Assembly: GCA_012840965.1 (NCBI GenBank)
Contig: DUVQ01000072.1
Span: 1-37,382 of the forward strand
Length of the DNA: 37,382 nt
From: Oligoflexales bacterium
GTDB taxonomy: Bacteria; Myxococcota_A; UBA9042; DTJE01
Direction of reading: 5' to 3'
Below are positions 8,907-16,083 of the stretch, in pieces. The position numbers and the translations under genes are program-made. Numbering within the stretch: the stretch's first letter is position 1; every line of letters begins with the position of its first letter. Under the pieces are notes generated by a model, which had not been told where the DNA came from, ran no database searches, and worked only from the letters and a program-made list of their open reading frames with translations.

Positions 8907-9908
8907 ATGATATTAGGACTGACTGGAAAAAACGCATCTGGTAAGGGTGAGGTCGCAAAAATTTTGATGGCTGGCGGGTTTGAATACTTCAGTCTTTCAG
9001 ATGAAATCAGGTTGGAACTACAGGCGAAAGGCATTCCAGAATCGCGTGACAATCTGATTGAGGCCGGCAGGATGCTGCGCCAAAATGAAGGCCTGGATAG
9101 CTTGGCGCGCAGGGTTACAGGCCGATTTACCGTTGGTTTGAACCAGGTGGTGGACTCCATCCGAAATCCCCACGAGGTACGCTATCTCAGGTCCCTTGGG
9201 TCATTCTTTTTGATTCATGTTGATGCCCCAATCGAAATTCGCTACGAGCGGGCTCAAAAGAGGGCGCGCACTGGCGATCCTGTTGATTTGGAAGCGTTCA
9301 AGGCGGCTGAGGCTAGGGAACTTGCAAGTGATAACCCAGCTGCCCAGCAACTAATCGCAACTATTGAGCTTGCTGATTTTACGGTCACAAATGATGGTGA
9401 TCTGGACACTTTAACTAACAATGTTCGTGCTTTGTTTCAAAAGGCCGTTGCAATGACTCCCAAGATGTCATGGGATGAATATTTCATGAAAATAGCCGAT
9501 GTTGTTGGCACTCGATCCAGCTGTGCAAAGCGACATGTCGCTGCCGTGGTTGTCAAAGATCATCGCATAATTTCCACTGGTTACAACGGAACTCCAAGGG
9601 GCACGCTAAACTGTAATGAAGGTGGTTGTGAGAGGTGCCTTGCTTTGGTGCCGTCAGGGTCAGGCTTGGGCGACTGTCTTTGTTCTCATGCCGAAGAAAA
9701 TGCCATAGTCCAGGCCTCATACCATGGTGTAAGTCTTCGTGGCGCAACGATTTACACCACGTTTCAGCCTTGTATCCTTTGCACCAAAATGATTATCAAT
9801 GCTGGAATTCGCGAAGTAGTTTATCGTTACGCTTACCCGCTACCTGAAAATGCAAGACATCTGTTCAGGGATGCAGGAGTAACAGTACGACAGCACGAGT
9901 CTGGTTGA
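8907..9908 (+). CDS. P-loop kinase-like / dCMP deaminase fusion
   Basis: The C-terminal half is a dCMP deaminase, expected to convert dCMP to dUMP, the substrate for dTMP synthesis. It shows the zinc-ligand motifs CSHAEENA (His261, catalytic Glu263) and PCILC (Cys289, Cys292), plus the Cys-rich insert CNEGGCERC typical of this family. The N-terminal ~190 residues form a P-loop domain (GKNASGKGEV, 7-16) like dephospho-CoA or nucleotide kinases. Such fusions are known in some dCMP deaminases, where the kinase-like part may be regulatory. The start chosen is the ATG after GTGAGG; an upstream GTG at 8820 would add 29 residues of poor quality. The gene is followed by rpoZ and tmk, and the latter acts in the same dTTP pathway. 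Confidence 0.85.
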   Translation: MILGLTGKNASGKGEVAKILMAGGFEYFSLSDEIRLELQAKGIPESRDNLIEAGRMLRQNEGLDSLARRVTGRFTVGLNQVVDSIRNPHEVRYLRSLGSFFLIHVDAPIEIRYERAQKRARTGDPVDLEAFKAAEARELASDNPAAQQLIATIELADFTVTNDGDLDTLTNNVRALFQKAVAMTPKMSWDEYFMKIADVVGTRSSCAKRHVAAVVVKDHRIISTGYNGTPRGTLNCNEGGCERCLALVPSGSGLGDCLCSHAEENAIVQASYHGVSLRGATIYTTFQPCILCTKMIINAGIREVVYRYAYPLPENARHLFRDAGVTVRQHESG

Positions 9909-9952
9909 CATAATGACTGAACTAAACGATACTACCCGGCCGGAGGTGCCAC

Positions 9953-10180
9953 ATGGCTCGAGTCACAATCGAAGATTGTCTGGATACTATAGACAACCGC
10001 TTTGCCTTAACCCTTTTGGCGGCAAAACGTTCCAGGATGCTGCTAAACCAAGCGCCAGCGCAGATCGAAACCGACAACAAGGAAACGGTCACGGCTTTGC
10101 GGGAAATCGCCGCCAACCGTGTTGGATTCAAGCGAGATATTCGCGAAATCCTGAATCTGCCCCCCGCCGATCAAGAATAA
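9953..10180 (+). CDS. rpoZ: RNA polymerase omega subunit
   Basis: Omega assists folding and assembly of the beta-prime subunit. The 75-residue product starts MARVTIEDCLDTIDNRF and continues LTLLAAKRSRML, both highly characteristic of RpoZ. It then has the conserved ETVTALREIAANRV segment (about 44-57). The length is normal. GGAGG lies a few bases upstream of the ATG. A longer overlapping frame starting at 9913 covers this whole gene, but its first ~88 codons look like a shadow. The genes before and after it are a dCMP deaminase fusion and a lipoprotein leading into tmk; the usual gmk and spoT neighbours are not present. Confidence 0.93.
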   Translation: MARVTIEDCLDTIDNRFALTLLAAKRSRMLLNQAPAQIETDNKETVTALREIAANRVGFKRDIREILNLPPADQE

Positions 10181-10953
10181 CTACAGTTTTCATAGCACTG
10201 CTGCCCGCGTTACTTAGCGGGTGTGGTGCGTATTTGTACCCACTTCCAGACAACCCTTTGGACGATCCGACCACCCTTTTGGACAAGGCCCGCGCAAAAA
10301 CAGACGGCCTTTTGACTTTAAGCGCGGAAGCTAGGATTAGGGGACGCTCCAAGATGGGCCGGGCCATGGGAAAAGTATCCATTTTGGCAAATCGAAGCAC
10401 AGAGCAGCTGAGAGTCGACGCCTGGACACCTACTGATGACTTGGTGCTTTCCCTGGTTGCAGATAAAGACGGTTTTCACTATTTCACGCGTGGTGAGCCA
10501 ATTTGCCTTATAGGTCCAGTCTGCCCTTCTAACGTCAGAGCGTTGCTGCCTTTGGGATTGGACATCAAATCCATAATCGGCGCCCTGTTTGCAGTTCCTC
10601 CAGATATTGACCTTGAAGGTACTTGGAGCATGGCATTTGACAGAAAAATTGGAGCTTATCTGCTTGAACAGGCGCCAAAACATGGCACCCTGGTCAGGAT
10701 GTGGATTCGGGAAGATGGTCAAGTGGTTGGGGCAGAACGAACAATGGATGGAAAGCTTGATTATCGAATCAAATTCCAATTCTCTAAAGGAAAGTCGATT
10801 CCTGGTGCTCTGGAGTTTCAATCTGATATTGATTCAACAAACGCGACGGTTAAAATCCAAAGCTTTGAGCTAAACCAACAGTTTGGTGATGAGGACTGGG
10901 AACCACCTTGTAACACTAACTTCAGATGGCTTGAATGCCTGGAGGACGAATGA
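10177..10953 (+). CDS. LolB/DUF4292-like lipoprotein, start uncertain
   Basis: About 258 residues encode a lipoprotein: a hydrophobic stretch ends in LLSGC and is followed by a ~240-residue domain. Alternating strands (SAEARIRGRSKMGRA, SILANRSTEQLRVDAW, GTLVRMWIREDGQVVG) resemble the LolA/LolB-like beta-sheet fold of outer-membrane lipoproteins. The start is a problem. The frame is open back to ATG 9913, but that region is rpoZ in another frame. Between 9976 (TTG) and the signal peptide no ATG, GTG or TTG exists in frame. An ATA at 10177 overlaps the rpoZ stop as ATAA and is used here only as a placeholder. A start inside rpoZ or an assembly error is equally possible. The stop overlaps the tmk start (ATGA). 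Confidence 0.7.
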   Translation: MTTVFIALLPALLSGCGAYLYPLPDNPLDDPTTLLDKARAKTDGLLTLSAEARIRGRSKMGRAMGKVSILANRSTEQLRVDAWTPTDDLVLSLVADKDGFHYFTRGEPICLIGPVCPSNVRALLPLGLDIKSIIGALFAVPPDIDLEGTWSMAFDRKIGAYLLEQAPKHGTLVRMWIREDGQVVGAERTMDGKLDYRIKFQFSKGKSIPGALEFQSDIDSTNATVKIQSFELNQQFGDEDWEPPCNTNFRWLECLEDE

Positions 10954-11627
10954 GCGGAAAATTCATTGTTTTTGAGGGCCTAGATGGTTCTGGGACGACA
11001 ACTCAAAGCAGGTTGCTGTTTAACAAATTGGCGCGTCACACTCCTTTGGTCCATCTGACAGCTGAGCCAAGTACTGGCCCGGTTGGTCAGCTGATTCGCC
11101 AGATTATCAAGGGACGGCTGATTGGACGTACGATCACAGATGTTAAAATTCCGTTTGATTATCAAGCTTTGGCGTTACTGTTCGCTGCCGACCGGCTGGA
11201 CCATGTGGCTTGTGAGATTCGGCCACTGCTGGAGCAAGGATACCACGTGATATCAGACAGATACGTGCTTTCATCGCTGGCGTATCAAGGGTTGACGTCG
11301 CCCAGCGAATGGGTGGCATGCATCAACAGCCATGCACTGAAGCCAGATATTCAGTTTTTCCTTGATGTTCCAGCATCTACCGCGTGGGAGCGATTAAACC
11401 AGGCAAGGCCAGGGAGCGACATATTTGAGGCTCCTGAGACGTTGACCCAGGTGGCCCAGTCATATCAGGAATCGTTAAAAACGCTTTCACCTGAAACATT
11501 GTGCGTTATCGACGGTACTAAATCGCTTGAAGAAATCGAAGGCGAGATATGGCAAACATTGACAGACAGAAAGTTGATAAATCTGGAGACGGAACTTGAA
11601 GTAGAAATAATCACCACAGACGAATAA
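10950..11627 (+). CDS. tmk: Thymidylate kinase
   Basis: This enzyme phosphorylates dTMP to dTDP for DNA synthesis. The 225-residue protein has the family order: P-loop FEGLDGSGTTTQ (8-19), EPSTGPVGQLIR, LLFAADRLDH, then VISDRYVLSSLAYQG with the DR(Y) motif, and FFLDVPASTAWERL. Remarkably, the P-loop reads GLDGSGTTT, so the Walker A lysine position (16) is Thr. The rest of the protein looks intact. The start at the second ATG is favoured because GGAGGA precedes it at good spacing and it overlaps the upstream stop as ATGA. It sits with the dCMP deaminase, which supplies dUMP to the same pathway. Its 3' end overlaps a convergent gene by 17 bp. Confidence 0.9.
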   Translation: MSGKFIVFEGLDGSGTTTQSRLLFNKLARHTPLVHLTAEPSTGPVGQLIRQIIKGRLIGRTITDVKIPFDYQALALLFAADRLDHVACEIRPLLEQGYHVISDRYVLSSLAYQGLTSPSEWVACINSHALKPDIQFFLDVPASTAWERLNQARPGSDIFEAPETLTQVAQSYQESLKTLSPETLCVIDGTKSLEEIEGEIWQTLTDRKLINLETELEVEIITTDE

Positions 11628-12351
11628 CGCTATCTAACCCTTTAATAACTAAGGCTGTTTTGTCTGTTTTGGCTCCATAAACACACTGTCTTACCTCTTG
11701 TTTCACATATGAAATGAAGTAGATTTTGTTGCCTGAAACCTCAGTTACCACACCAGCTGCAATCCCATTTTCGGAACCAAGGCCACACTGTCCTGGGCAA
11801 TTAAACAAGATTATGTCCCCAGGCTTTGCGCTTGATGAAGGCATCACTTTGGAGGCGACCAACTGTTTGTAAGGAATCACCGCAAGACTGACAGAAGACT
11901 GGCCCTTGGGTAACTGGTCGTTAATAATCAGAATGTGACCAAGAAATGAACGCTCATCAAAGGATTTTACAATCCCCAAAAGTCTTGTTGCGGATTTGAT
12001 AATTTCGGCGGTTCCATCATAGGTCGACGCGGCCGCTGTAGTATCTGGAGAAACCACCTTTGGCTCTGGCTGGTCGGGTGCAGGTTTCTTGGGCTCGCTG
12101 GGCTTCTTGGGCTCGCTGGGCTTCTTGGTATCACCTGTTTTTTTGGACTTTTTCGGCTTTTTGGGCTTACTTGGCTTATCTACCTCACTTGGGTCCTCAC
12201 CCTTCTTTAACCCTGTTAGAGCCGGCAGTTCAAATGAACTGGAAACTGACACGACAGAGTATGGATCGTGGCTTTTGTAAGTTGGAGCTGTGACACAACC
12301 CCAAAAAACAACAGGTATTGATAAAGCCAGAACTGCAAGCCGATTTGACAC
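11611..12351 (-). CDS. Lys/Pro-linker lipoprotein with CHAP-like C-terminus
   Basis: This 246-residue protein has an export signal ending in FWGC (Cys19), an imperfect lipobox. A linker of Lys/Pro/Ser repeats (PKKPKKSKK, SEPKKPSEPKKP; about residues 55-90) may cross or bind the cell wall. The C-terminal ~140 residues (KPGDIILFNCPGQC, GIAAGVVTEVSGNKIYFIS) recall the strand pattern of CHAP/NlpC-P60 peptidoglycan amidases. However, the expected catalytic Cys in a DCSG-type motif and the following HVGI His are not evident, so activity is doubtful. The start is GTG, preceded by GGAGG, and a good promoter lies at 12373-12401. The coding strand linker arises from 18-bp tandem repeats. Confidence 0.7.
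   Translation of the reverse strand: MSNRLAVLALSIPVVFWGCVTAPTYKSHDPYSVVSVSSSFELPALTGLKKGEDPSEVDKPSKPKKPKKSKKTGDTKKPSEPKKPSEPKKPAPDQPEPKVVSPDTTAAASTYDGTAEIIKSATRLLGIVKSFDERSFLGHILIINDQLPKGQSSVSLAVIPYKQLVASKVMPSSSAKPGDIILFNCPGQCGLGSENGIAAGVVTEVSGNKIYFISYVKQEVRQCVYGAKTDKTALVIKGLDSVIRLW
12085..12129. repeat. 18-bp tandem repeat within lipoprotein gene
   Basis: The unit TTCTTGGGCTCGCTGGGC is repeated about two and a half times. On the minus strand it encodes the repeated SEPKKP linker of the lipoprotein. Length variation here would lengthen or shorten the linker without a frameshift. Confidence 0.7.
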
Positions 12352-12372
12352 AACTGCCTCCGCGCAAATAAA

Positions 12373-12401
12373 ATAGTAGGGCCTTGACTGTCTTACGTCA
12401 A
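12373..12401 (-). promoter_or_regulatory. Predicted promoter of the Lys/Pro lipoprotein
   Basis: Read on the minus strand, TTGACG (12401-12396), a 17-bp spacer and TACTAT (12378-12373) precede the GTG start at 12351 by about 20 bp. The -35 region lies close to the start of the divergent lipoprotein at 12418, so expression of the two could interfere. Confidence 0.6.
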
Positions 12402-12417
12402 AGAAGAAGGAGTACCC

Positions 12418-13173
12418 ATGAAACGCTTAGCGATAATCCTTGCCATGGGAATGATGTATTCCTGCGGCAGTGGAAGTAGTTTTGGAAGTTTGAATGTCAA
12501 CTGGCTGATAGCGGTTGGAGACTGCGAAGAGTCGGGAGTTGAAGTTTTAAACTTCAGATTGCTGGAAAATGGTGTGGACGCACTTGTTCCTTTTGAAACC
12601 GCTAAATGCAACCGCGGGATTCAAGGAACAAAGGAAGGCATAAAAATTGAGGGTATCCCAGCTGGGACATACACCTTGGTCATCGAAGGTCTCAAAGCCG
12701 TTGAAGATGAAAAAGAGAAAACAACCATTGAGCTTGTTGGTGTTTCAGAAAACGTCGTGATCACAGATCGCCAACTCACCTCTATTCCTCCAGTTATTTT
12801 GACTTTAAAGACCGCCACGCTGCGGCTCAGCTGGAAGTTTTCCAATGGGAAAATGTGTGGCACCAATGGTATATCTTCAGTTCAAGCTTCTTTGATCGAT
12901 GAACCGGGCAACGAAGTGATGCCCCCAACGGTGTTTGCTTGTGAGCTTCCAACCGCGCAAGATGGCAGGGCTCCTGGCATTCTGATAACTAACTTGCCGG
13001 CCAAAGAGGAGCTTACCGTTTTTGCATATGGTCTTGATTTAAATGGTTTTGCAAGATTTTTTGGTGAAACAGACTTTGATACCCTACCTGGAACCGAGGC
13101 TGTTGCCGAGGTGGATTTGAATCCGATCATTGAACCTGACGCTGAGCAAGACGACACCCCACCTGTCAGATAA
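12418..13173 (+). CDS. Putative lipoprotein with Ig-like domains
   Basis: The 251-residue product begins MKRLAIILAMGMMYSC, a short lipoprotein signal with Cys16. Two beta-rich segments follow (about residues 22-130 and 135-235), each beginning with an inward-facing strand such as GSLNVNWLIAVGDC or ATLRLSWKFSNG. Each carries paired Cys and a GIPAGTYTLVIEGL or NLPAKEELTVFAYG element, the signature of carboxypeptidase-regulatory-like / Ig-like surface domains. The tail is acidic (EPDAEQDDTPP). AAGGAG precedes the ATG. It is divergent from the Lys/Pro lipoprotein and upstream of rnpB. I do not recognise a specific family or ligand; a surface-exposed structural or binding role is inferred. Confidence 0.75.
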   Translation: MKRLAIILAMGMMYSCGSGSSFGSLNVNWLIAVGDCEESGVEVLNFRLLENGVDALVPFETAKCNRGIQGTKEGIKIEGIPAGTYTLVIEGLKAVEDEKEKTTIELVGVSENVVITDRQLTSIPPVILTLKTATLRLSWKFSNGKMCGTNGISSVQASLIDEPGNEVMPPTVFACELPTAQDGRAPGILITNLPAKEELTVFAYGLDLNGFARFFGETDFDTLPGTEAVAEVDLNPIIEPDAEQDDTPPVR

Positions 13174-13209
13174 CCAAAATCCTCGAAAACCTTGGCTTGG
13201 GATGGCTTT

Positions 13210-13250
13210 AAAATCACCGCCAATGGGAAGCATGCTCCAAAATCACCGCC
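13210..13250. repeat. Direct pair of AAAATCACCGCC
   Basis: AAAATCACCGCC occurs at 13210-13221 and 13239-13250, spaced 29 bp. A near copy, AAAATCACCGTC, occurs at 37296-37307 next to dispersed repeat copy C. This may be a remnant of the same repeat family or binding sites upstream of rnpB. Confidence 0.4.
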
Positions 13251-13291
13251 TGATTGATATCAAAGCCTAGCGCGGATTTTGGGTTGGCCTC

Positions 13292-13321
13292 TTTACCAGA
13301 CATGAAGCCGCGTGATAGGAT
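13292..13321 (+). promoter_or_regulatory. Possible rnpB promoter
   Basis: TTTACC (13292-13297), an 18-bp spacer and TAGGAT (13316-13321) would place the transcription start at about 13328, matching the 5' end of the RNase P RNA inferred from helix P1. The hexamers are only partial matches to the consensus. Confidence 0.4.
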
Positions 13322-13328
13322 TTCGACT

Positions 13329-13698
13329 CGGTCATGGTGGACCAGGCGACCGCTGGCAACTTTGTTGCGAGAGGAAAGTCCGGGCTCCGCAGGGCAAGGT
13401 GCTGGGTAATTCCCAGTGGGGGCAACCCCAAGGAAAGTGCCACAGAAAACAAACCGCCCTTCGAAAGAAGTGGTAAGGGTGAAAACGTGGGGTAAGAGCC
13501 CACGGAGGCTGCTGGCGACAGTGGCTTCGGTAAACCCCACCTGGAGCAAGGCCGAACAGAAGGCTTGGCTGCCCGTCATGCGCCTTCGGGTATGGCTGCT
13601 TGAGGCGTGTGGTAACACACGTCATAGAAGAATGGTCGCCACAACGGAAATTTGATAGTTCCTTTGTACAGAACCCGGCTTACGGTCCACCATGACCG
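13329..13698 (+). ncRNA. rnpB: RNase P RNA, type A
   Basis: This is the catalytic RNA that removes 5' leaders from precursor tRNAs. The conserved blocks are present in order: GAGGAAAGTCCGGGCTCC from 13371, ACAGAAAACAAACCGCC near 13443, GGGTAAGAGCCCACGGAGGC near 13490, and CAGAACCCGGCTTACGGTCC at 13669-13688. Terminal helix P1 is a perfect 15-bp pairing of 13329-13343 with 13684-13698. The overall length (~370 nt) is normal. The next gene begins 21 bp after P1, and TTTTTGG follows at once, which might serve as a weak terminator. Confidence 0.95.
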
Positions 13699-13718
13699 GC
13701 CAGTTTTTGGGGGATTTT

Positions 13719-14345
13719 ATGGCAGGTAAAAGAGTCGTCCTTCTTTGGGCTACCAATCGCGGGGTTCAAATGATTGTGAACACTGGTTTGGCCCAAATGC
13801 AGCTTGAAGCTGTGTTTTGTACCAGTTTGGGCCAGTTCCAGGAAAACTTGCAGAGGCAGCCAGTTGCAGTGCTGGTGGCTTCCGAGGAACTCAGGTCCTC
13901 AGGCATTGATGTTGCGGCATTAGTCAGCCTAGTCGGCGATGGACCAATCGTTGTAATTTTGAATAGTTCCAGGCAACCAATCGATTCAATGGGTACCAGG
14001 GCTAGGCCTTTGGCCATCCCTTGCACCAGCAAACAGTTAGTACAGGTCCTAAGCGGTGCGGTACAAAGCGCTGAGGATAGCCAGCAAAAAAGCCCAGAAA
14101 CCACCCCCATCGTTCATGACCCTCTTGAAAACCAAAGCCTGGACACTCAAAACCTGAATGAACTAATAGCCGAAGAAGTTGATAAACAATTGAAACAGCT
14201 AATCCAGACCAAATTGGATTCACTGATTCAAAGGCTAGTCCCAGAAATGGCCGAGGCAATAATCAAACAAGAACTGGAACGATTGCTTTCTGAAGCCCAG
14301 GCAAACGCCCCCTTGGACCTTGGGCCTGATAGTGGTGATGTTTAA
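13719..14345 (+). CDS. Pseudo-receiver protein with helical C-terminal tail
   Basis: The N-terminal ~115 of 208 residues show the strand/helix rhythm of a response-regulator receiver domain (RVVLLWATNRGVQMIV, VAVLVASEEL, GPIVVILNSS, RPLAIPCTSKQLVQVL). However, the acidic pocket and phospho-acceptor Asp are missing; ASEEL stands where DxxLP would be. A Gln/Ser linker follows, then an amphipathic helical tail (about 150-195, LIQRLVPEMAEAIIKQELERL). That tail resembles segments at the ends of myxobacterial/Geobacter regulators and PopZ. A role as a non-phosphorylated scaffold or polarity factor is inferred. GGGGGA precedes the chosen ATG; an upstream ATG at 13692 lies inside rnpB helix P1 and is unlikely. 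Confidence 0.7.
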   Translation: MAGKRVVLLWATNRGVQMIVNTGLAQMQLEAVFCTSLGQFQENLQRQPVAVLVASEELRSSGIDVAALVSLVGDGPIVVILNSSRQPIDSMGTRARPLAIPCTSKQLVQVLSGAVQSAEDSQQKSPETTPIVHDPLENQSLDTQNLNELIAEEVDKQLKQLIQTKLDSLIQRLVPEMAEAIIKQELERLLSEAQANAPLDLGPDSGDV

Positions 14346-14366
14346 CGGCTGCCGAAAAAGGCGTTA

Positions 14367-15143
14367 TCAGACGGCGCTGACCAAGATTTTGGCAACTGTG
14401 TCAACTGCAAACCTGGCAAGTACCATTCCAAGGCCAGCTACTACCGTGAAGACTATCCCCTGGAAAAAGCTAAACTTGGTGCCAACATGCATGACTCCAG
14501 CGATTATCAGCATCAAGACAACTGTCAGGCCAATCTGAGCGCCACTAGAGGCAAAGAATTCGAACATCCTAGTCAGTTCCGACGAACCCAACGCAAATCC
14601 CATTCCTACGGCACCCAAGACCACGGTGAATCCCAAAGCACCAAAAAAGGACAGGGATTCACCAGGTACCACTCTGGACAACAGCAGCAGTGCGATAGGA
14701 ATCAAAAGCCCCATAACCAACCCCAACGCCAAAACCGCCACAATCTGGTGCACAAAATCGCCAGTAGAGGCAACTCGAATGCGACTGGCCTCTAACGATG
14801 CCATCGTTCTGTAAAACATGTTAGAGCTGAACAAGGGCTTGAAGCGGTCAGTAGTGACACCATCTATCGTTTCAATGTCATCAAAAGGGACGGCCCTTAC
14901 CTCTGAGGCATGTCCTTGGGCCTGAAACAGCATGTCACTGTCACCACTTTTAATTATCTGTGGTTGGTCCTTTTCACGCTGCCAGAGGAAGTGGATTCCG
15001 GTTGGAGTCAACTTTTCAACAACCCCCGAATAAAACTTACCATCCCTCATTTTCAGCTTTCCGGCATCGGCTGGAAAAGCAAACAAGACAACTGCCGCAA
15101 TTATCGCAAGGTTTCCAAGGAGTAGCTTCACTATGGCCCCCAT
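14367..15143 (-). CDS. Multi-pass membrane protein, unknown function
   Basis: This 258-residue protein starts with a signal-like hydrophobic segment ending in PADA (about residue 26). An exported ~100-residue beta-rich domain follows (KLKMRDGKFYSGVVEKLTP, VPFDDIETIDG), then four hydrophobic segments in the C-terminal half (about 130-155, 165-185, 200-220, 225-255). The early part, with its RDG-GVV-hxFLW pattern, resembles small SH3-like domains found in deltaproteobacterial proteins. I do not recognise a family. It is downstream of two Cys-rich lipoproteins on the same strand, 26 bp after the nearer one, so it may share their transcript. Confidence 0.75.
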   Translation of the reverse strand: MGAIVKLLLGNLAIIAAVVLFAFPADAGKLKMRDGKFYSGVVEKLTPTGIHFLWQREKDQPQIIKSGDSDMLFQAQGHASEVRAVPFDDIETIDGVTTDRFKPLFSSNMFYRTMASLEASRIRVASTGDFVHQIVAVLALGLVMGLLIPIALLLLSRVVPGESLSFFGALGFTVVLGAVGMGFALGSSELTRMFEFFASSGAQIGLTVVLMLIIAGVMHVGTKFSFFQGIVFTVVAGLGMVLARFAVDTVAKILVSAV

Positions 15144-15169
15144 CTGGATGGATTTAACTATTTATATCT

Positions 15170-15949
15170 CTACAACGGAGGGAAACAATCTTCAGCCTGA
15201 TTTGTACAGAAATTCGACTGAATATCGTTTTCACATTGTTCAGTTGGCCAGCCATTTGCCAACGTGTCTGTCAAGGCGCAATCAGCTTGCAAAACGCAAT
15301 CCTGATATTCATTCCAAACCAACCGATCATCAATAGTACCCAAGCTTACACACTTGGCAGGACATCCAAGGTCTGCAGGATCACAAGCCTTACGACACAT
15401 CCAGATGTCACGGCATGTCTTGGTTCCTTCGGGCATGCAGGCATCAACCTGATCCTTACAATTTGTAAAGGCACAATTGTCAGGTGCGTCCCCATCAAAA
15501 AAGGCCACACACTCATTTTGATCCATGCACTCTCGCAGGGCATTGAATTGGTCCAAACCTTCAGCGCTAGTGGCTTCTTTGCACTGCGCTAAAAAGTCCT
15601 CGTCCCCAGGGCAGGCCATTTCACACGCTGCTGTTTCAACGCAGCTTGGGCCGCTGAAAACTGTAGCCTTACTACAACCTTCGGGCTCTTGTCCTGGGTC
15701 ATGCTCAGGCTCATTTGTATCAGTGCCATCATCTGGAGCTGGGGTTTGGTCGTCCGCAGGAGCGTTATCCTGCGGCTCACCAAGATCGTCAGACGTTGCT
15801 GTGTCATCAGTGGGATCCCCTTCATCGGGGGTGTCCACTACGTCCGCGACATCTGACTTTCCAGGGTCAACCACGTCCTCGTCAGACTTTGAATCACCAC
15901 AACCAAAGGCAAATAGTGCCACAACCAAAAACGCAAAGATTTTCTTCAT
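15170..15949 (-). CDS. Cys-rich repeat lipoprotein (two repeats)
   Basis: This 259-residue protein has a lipoprotein signal ending in AFGC (Cys17). An acidic Asp/Pro/Thr linker of about 75 residues follows, then two Cys-rich repeats. Each repeat begins with a block like SCVETAACEMAC or TCRDIWMCRKAC and then spaces further Cys as C-x(5)-C and C-x(5,6)-C around an aliphatic/aromatic core. The arrangement matches the five-repeat lipoprotein encoded just upstream, so the two are paralogues. All the Cys are probably disulfide-bonded outside the cytoplasm. The repeat is not one I can name. It may share a transcript with the membrane protein 26 bp downstream. Confidence 0.8.
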   Translation of the reverse strand: MKKIFAFLVVALFAFGCGDSKSDEDVVDPGKSDVADVVDTPDEGDPTDDTATSDDLGEPQDNAPADDQTPAPDDGTDTNEPEHDPGQEPEGCSKATVFSGPSCVETAACEMACPGDEDFLAQCKEATSAEGLDQFNALRECMDQNECVAFFDGDAPDNCAFTNCKDQVDACMPEGTKTCRDIWMCRKACDPADLGCPAKCVSLGTIDDRLVWNEYQDCVLQADCALTDTLANGWPTEQCENDIQSNFCTNQAEDCFPPL

Positions 15950-16083
15950 CCTGTCCCCACTGTTGGTACCGGATGGCTATTTTAACCGAATTCAACGGAA
16001 AAGGGGAATTATTGTAGAGTACAACCTTAAATCTAGTTGTGAATCATTATTGTGAGGGTTTTTAGAAGGTTACTGAATGTTAA

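Noticed and set aside
9913-10176. N-terminal extension of the lipoprotein frame through rpoZ
   Set aside because: It overlaps rpoZ in another frame, is rich in Arg/Gln/Pro without any domain pattern, and would put ~88 residues before the signal peptide.
12060-12293. Gly/Leu-repeat frames opposite the Lys/Pro linker
   Set aside because: They are mirror images of the SEPKKP-coding repeat and have no signal or domain.
13214-13655. Several reading frames over 13214-13655 on both strands
   Set aside because: They lie on the RNase P RNA gene, which explains the sequence.
13692-13718. Earlier ATG for the pseudo-receiver gene
   Set aside because: It lies within helix P1 of RNase P RNA and lacks a ribosome-binding site; the ATG at 13719 has GGGGGA.
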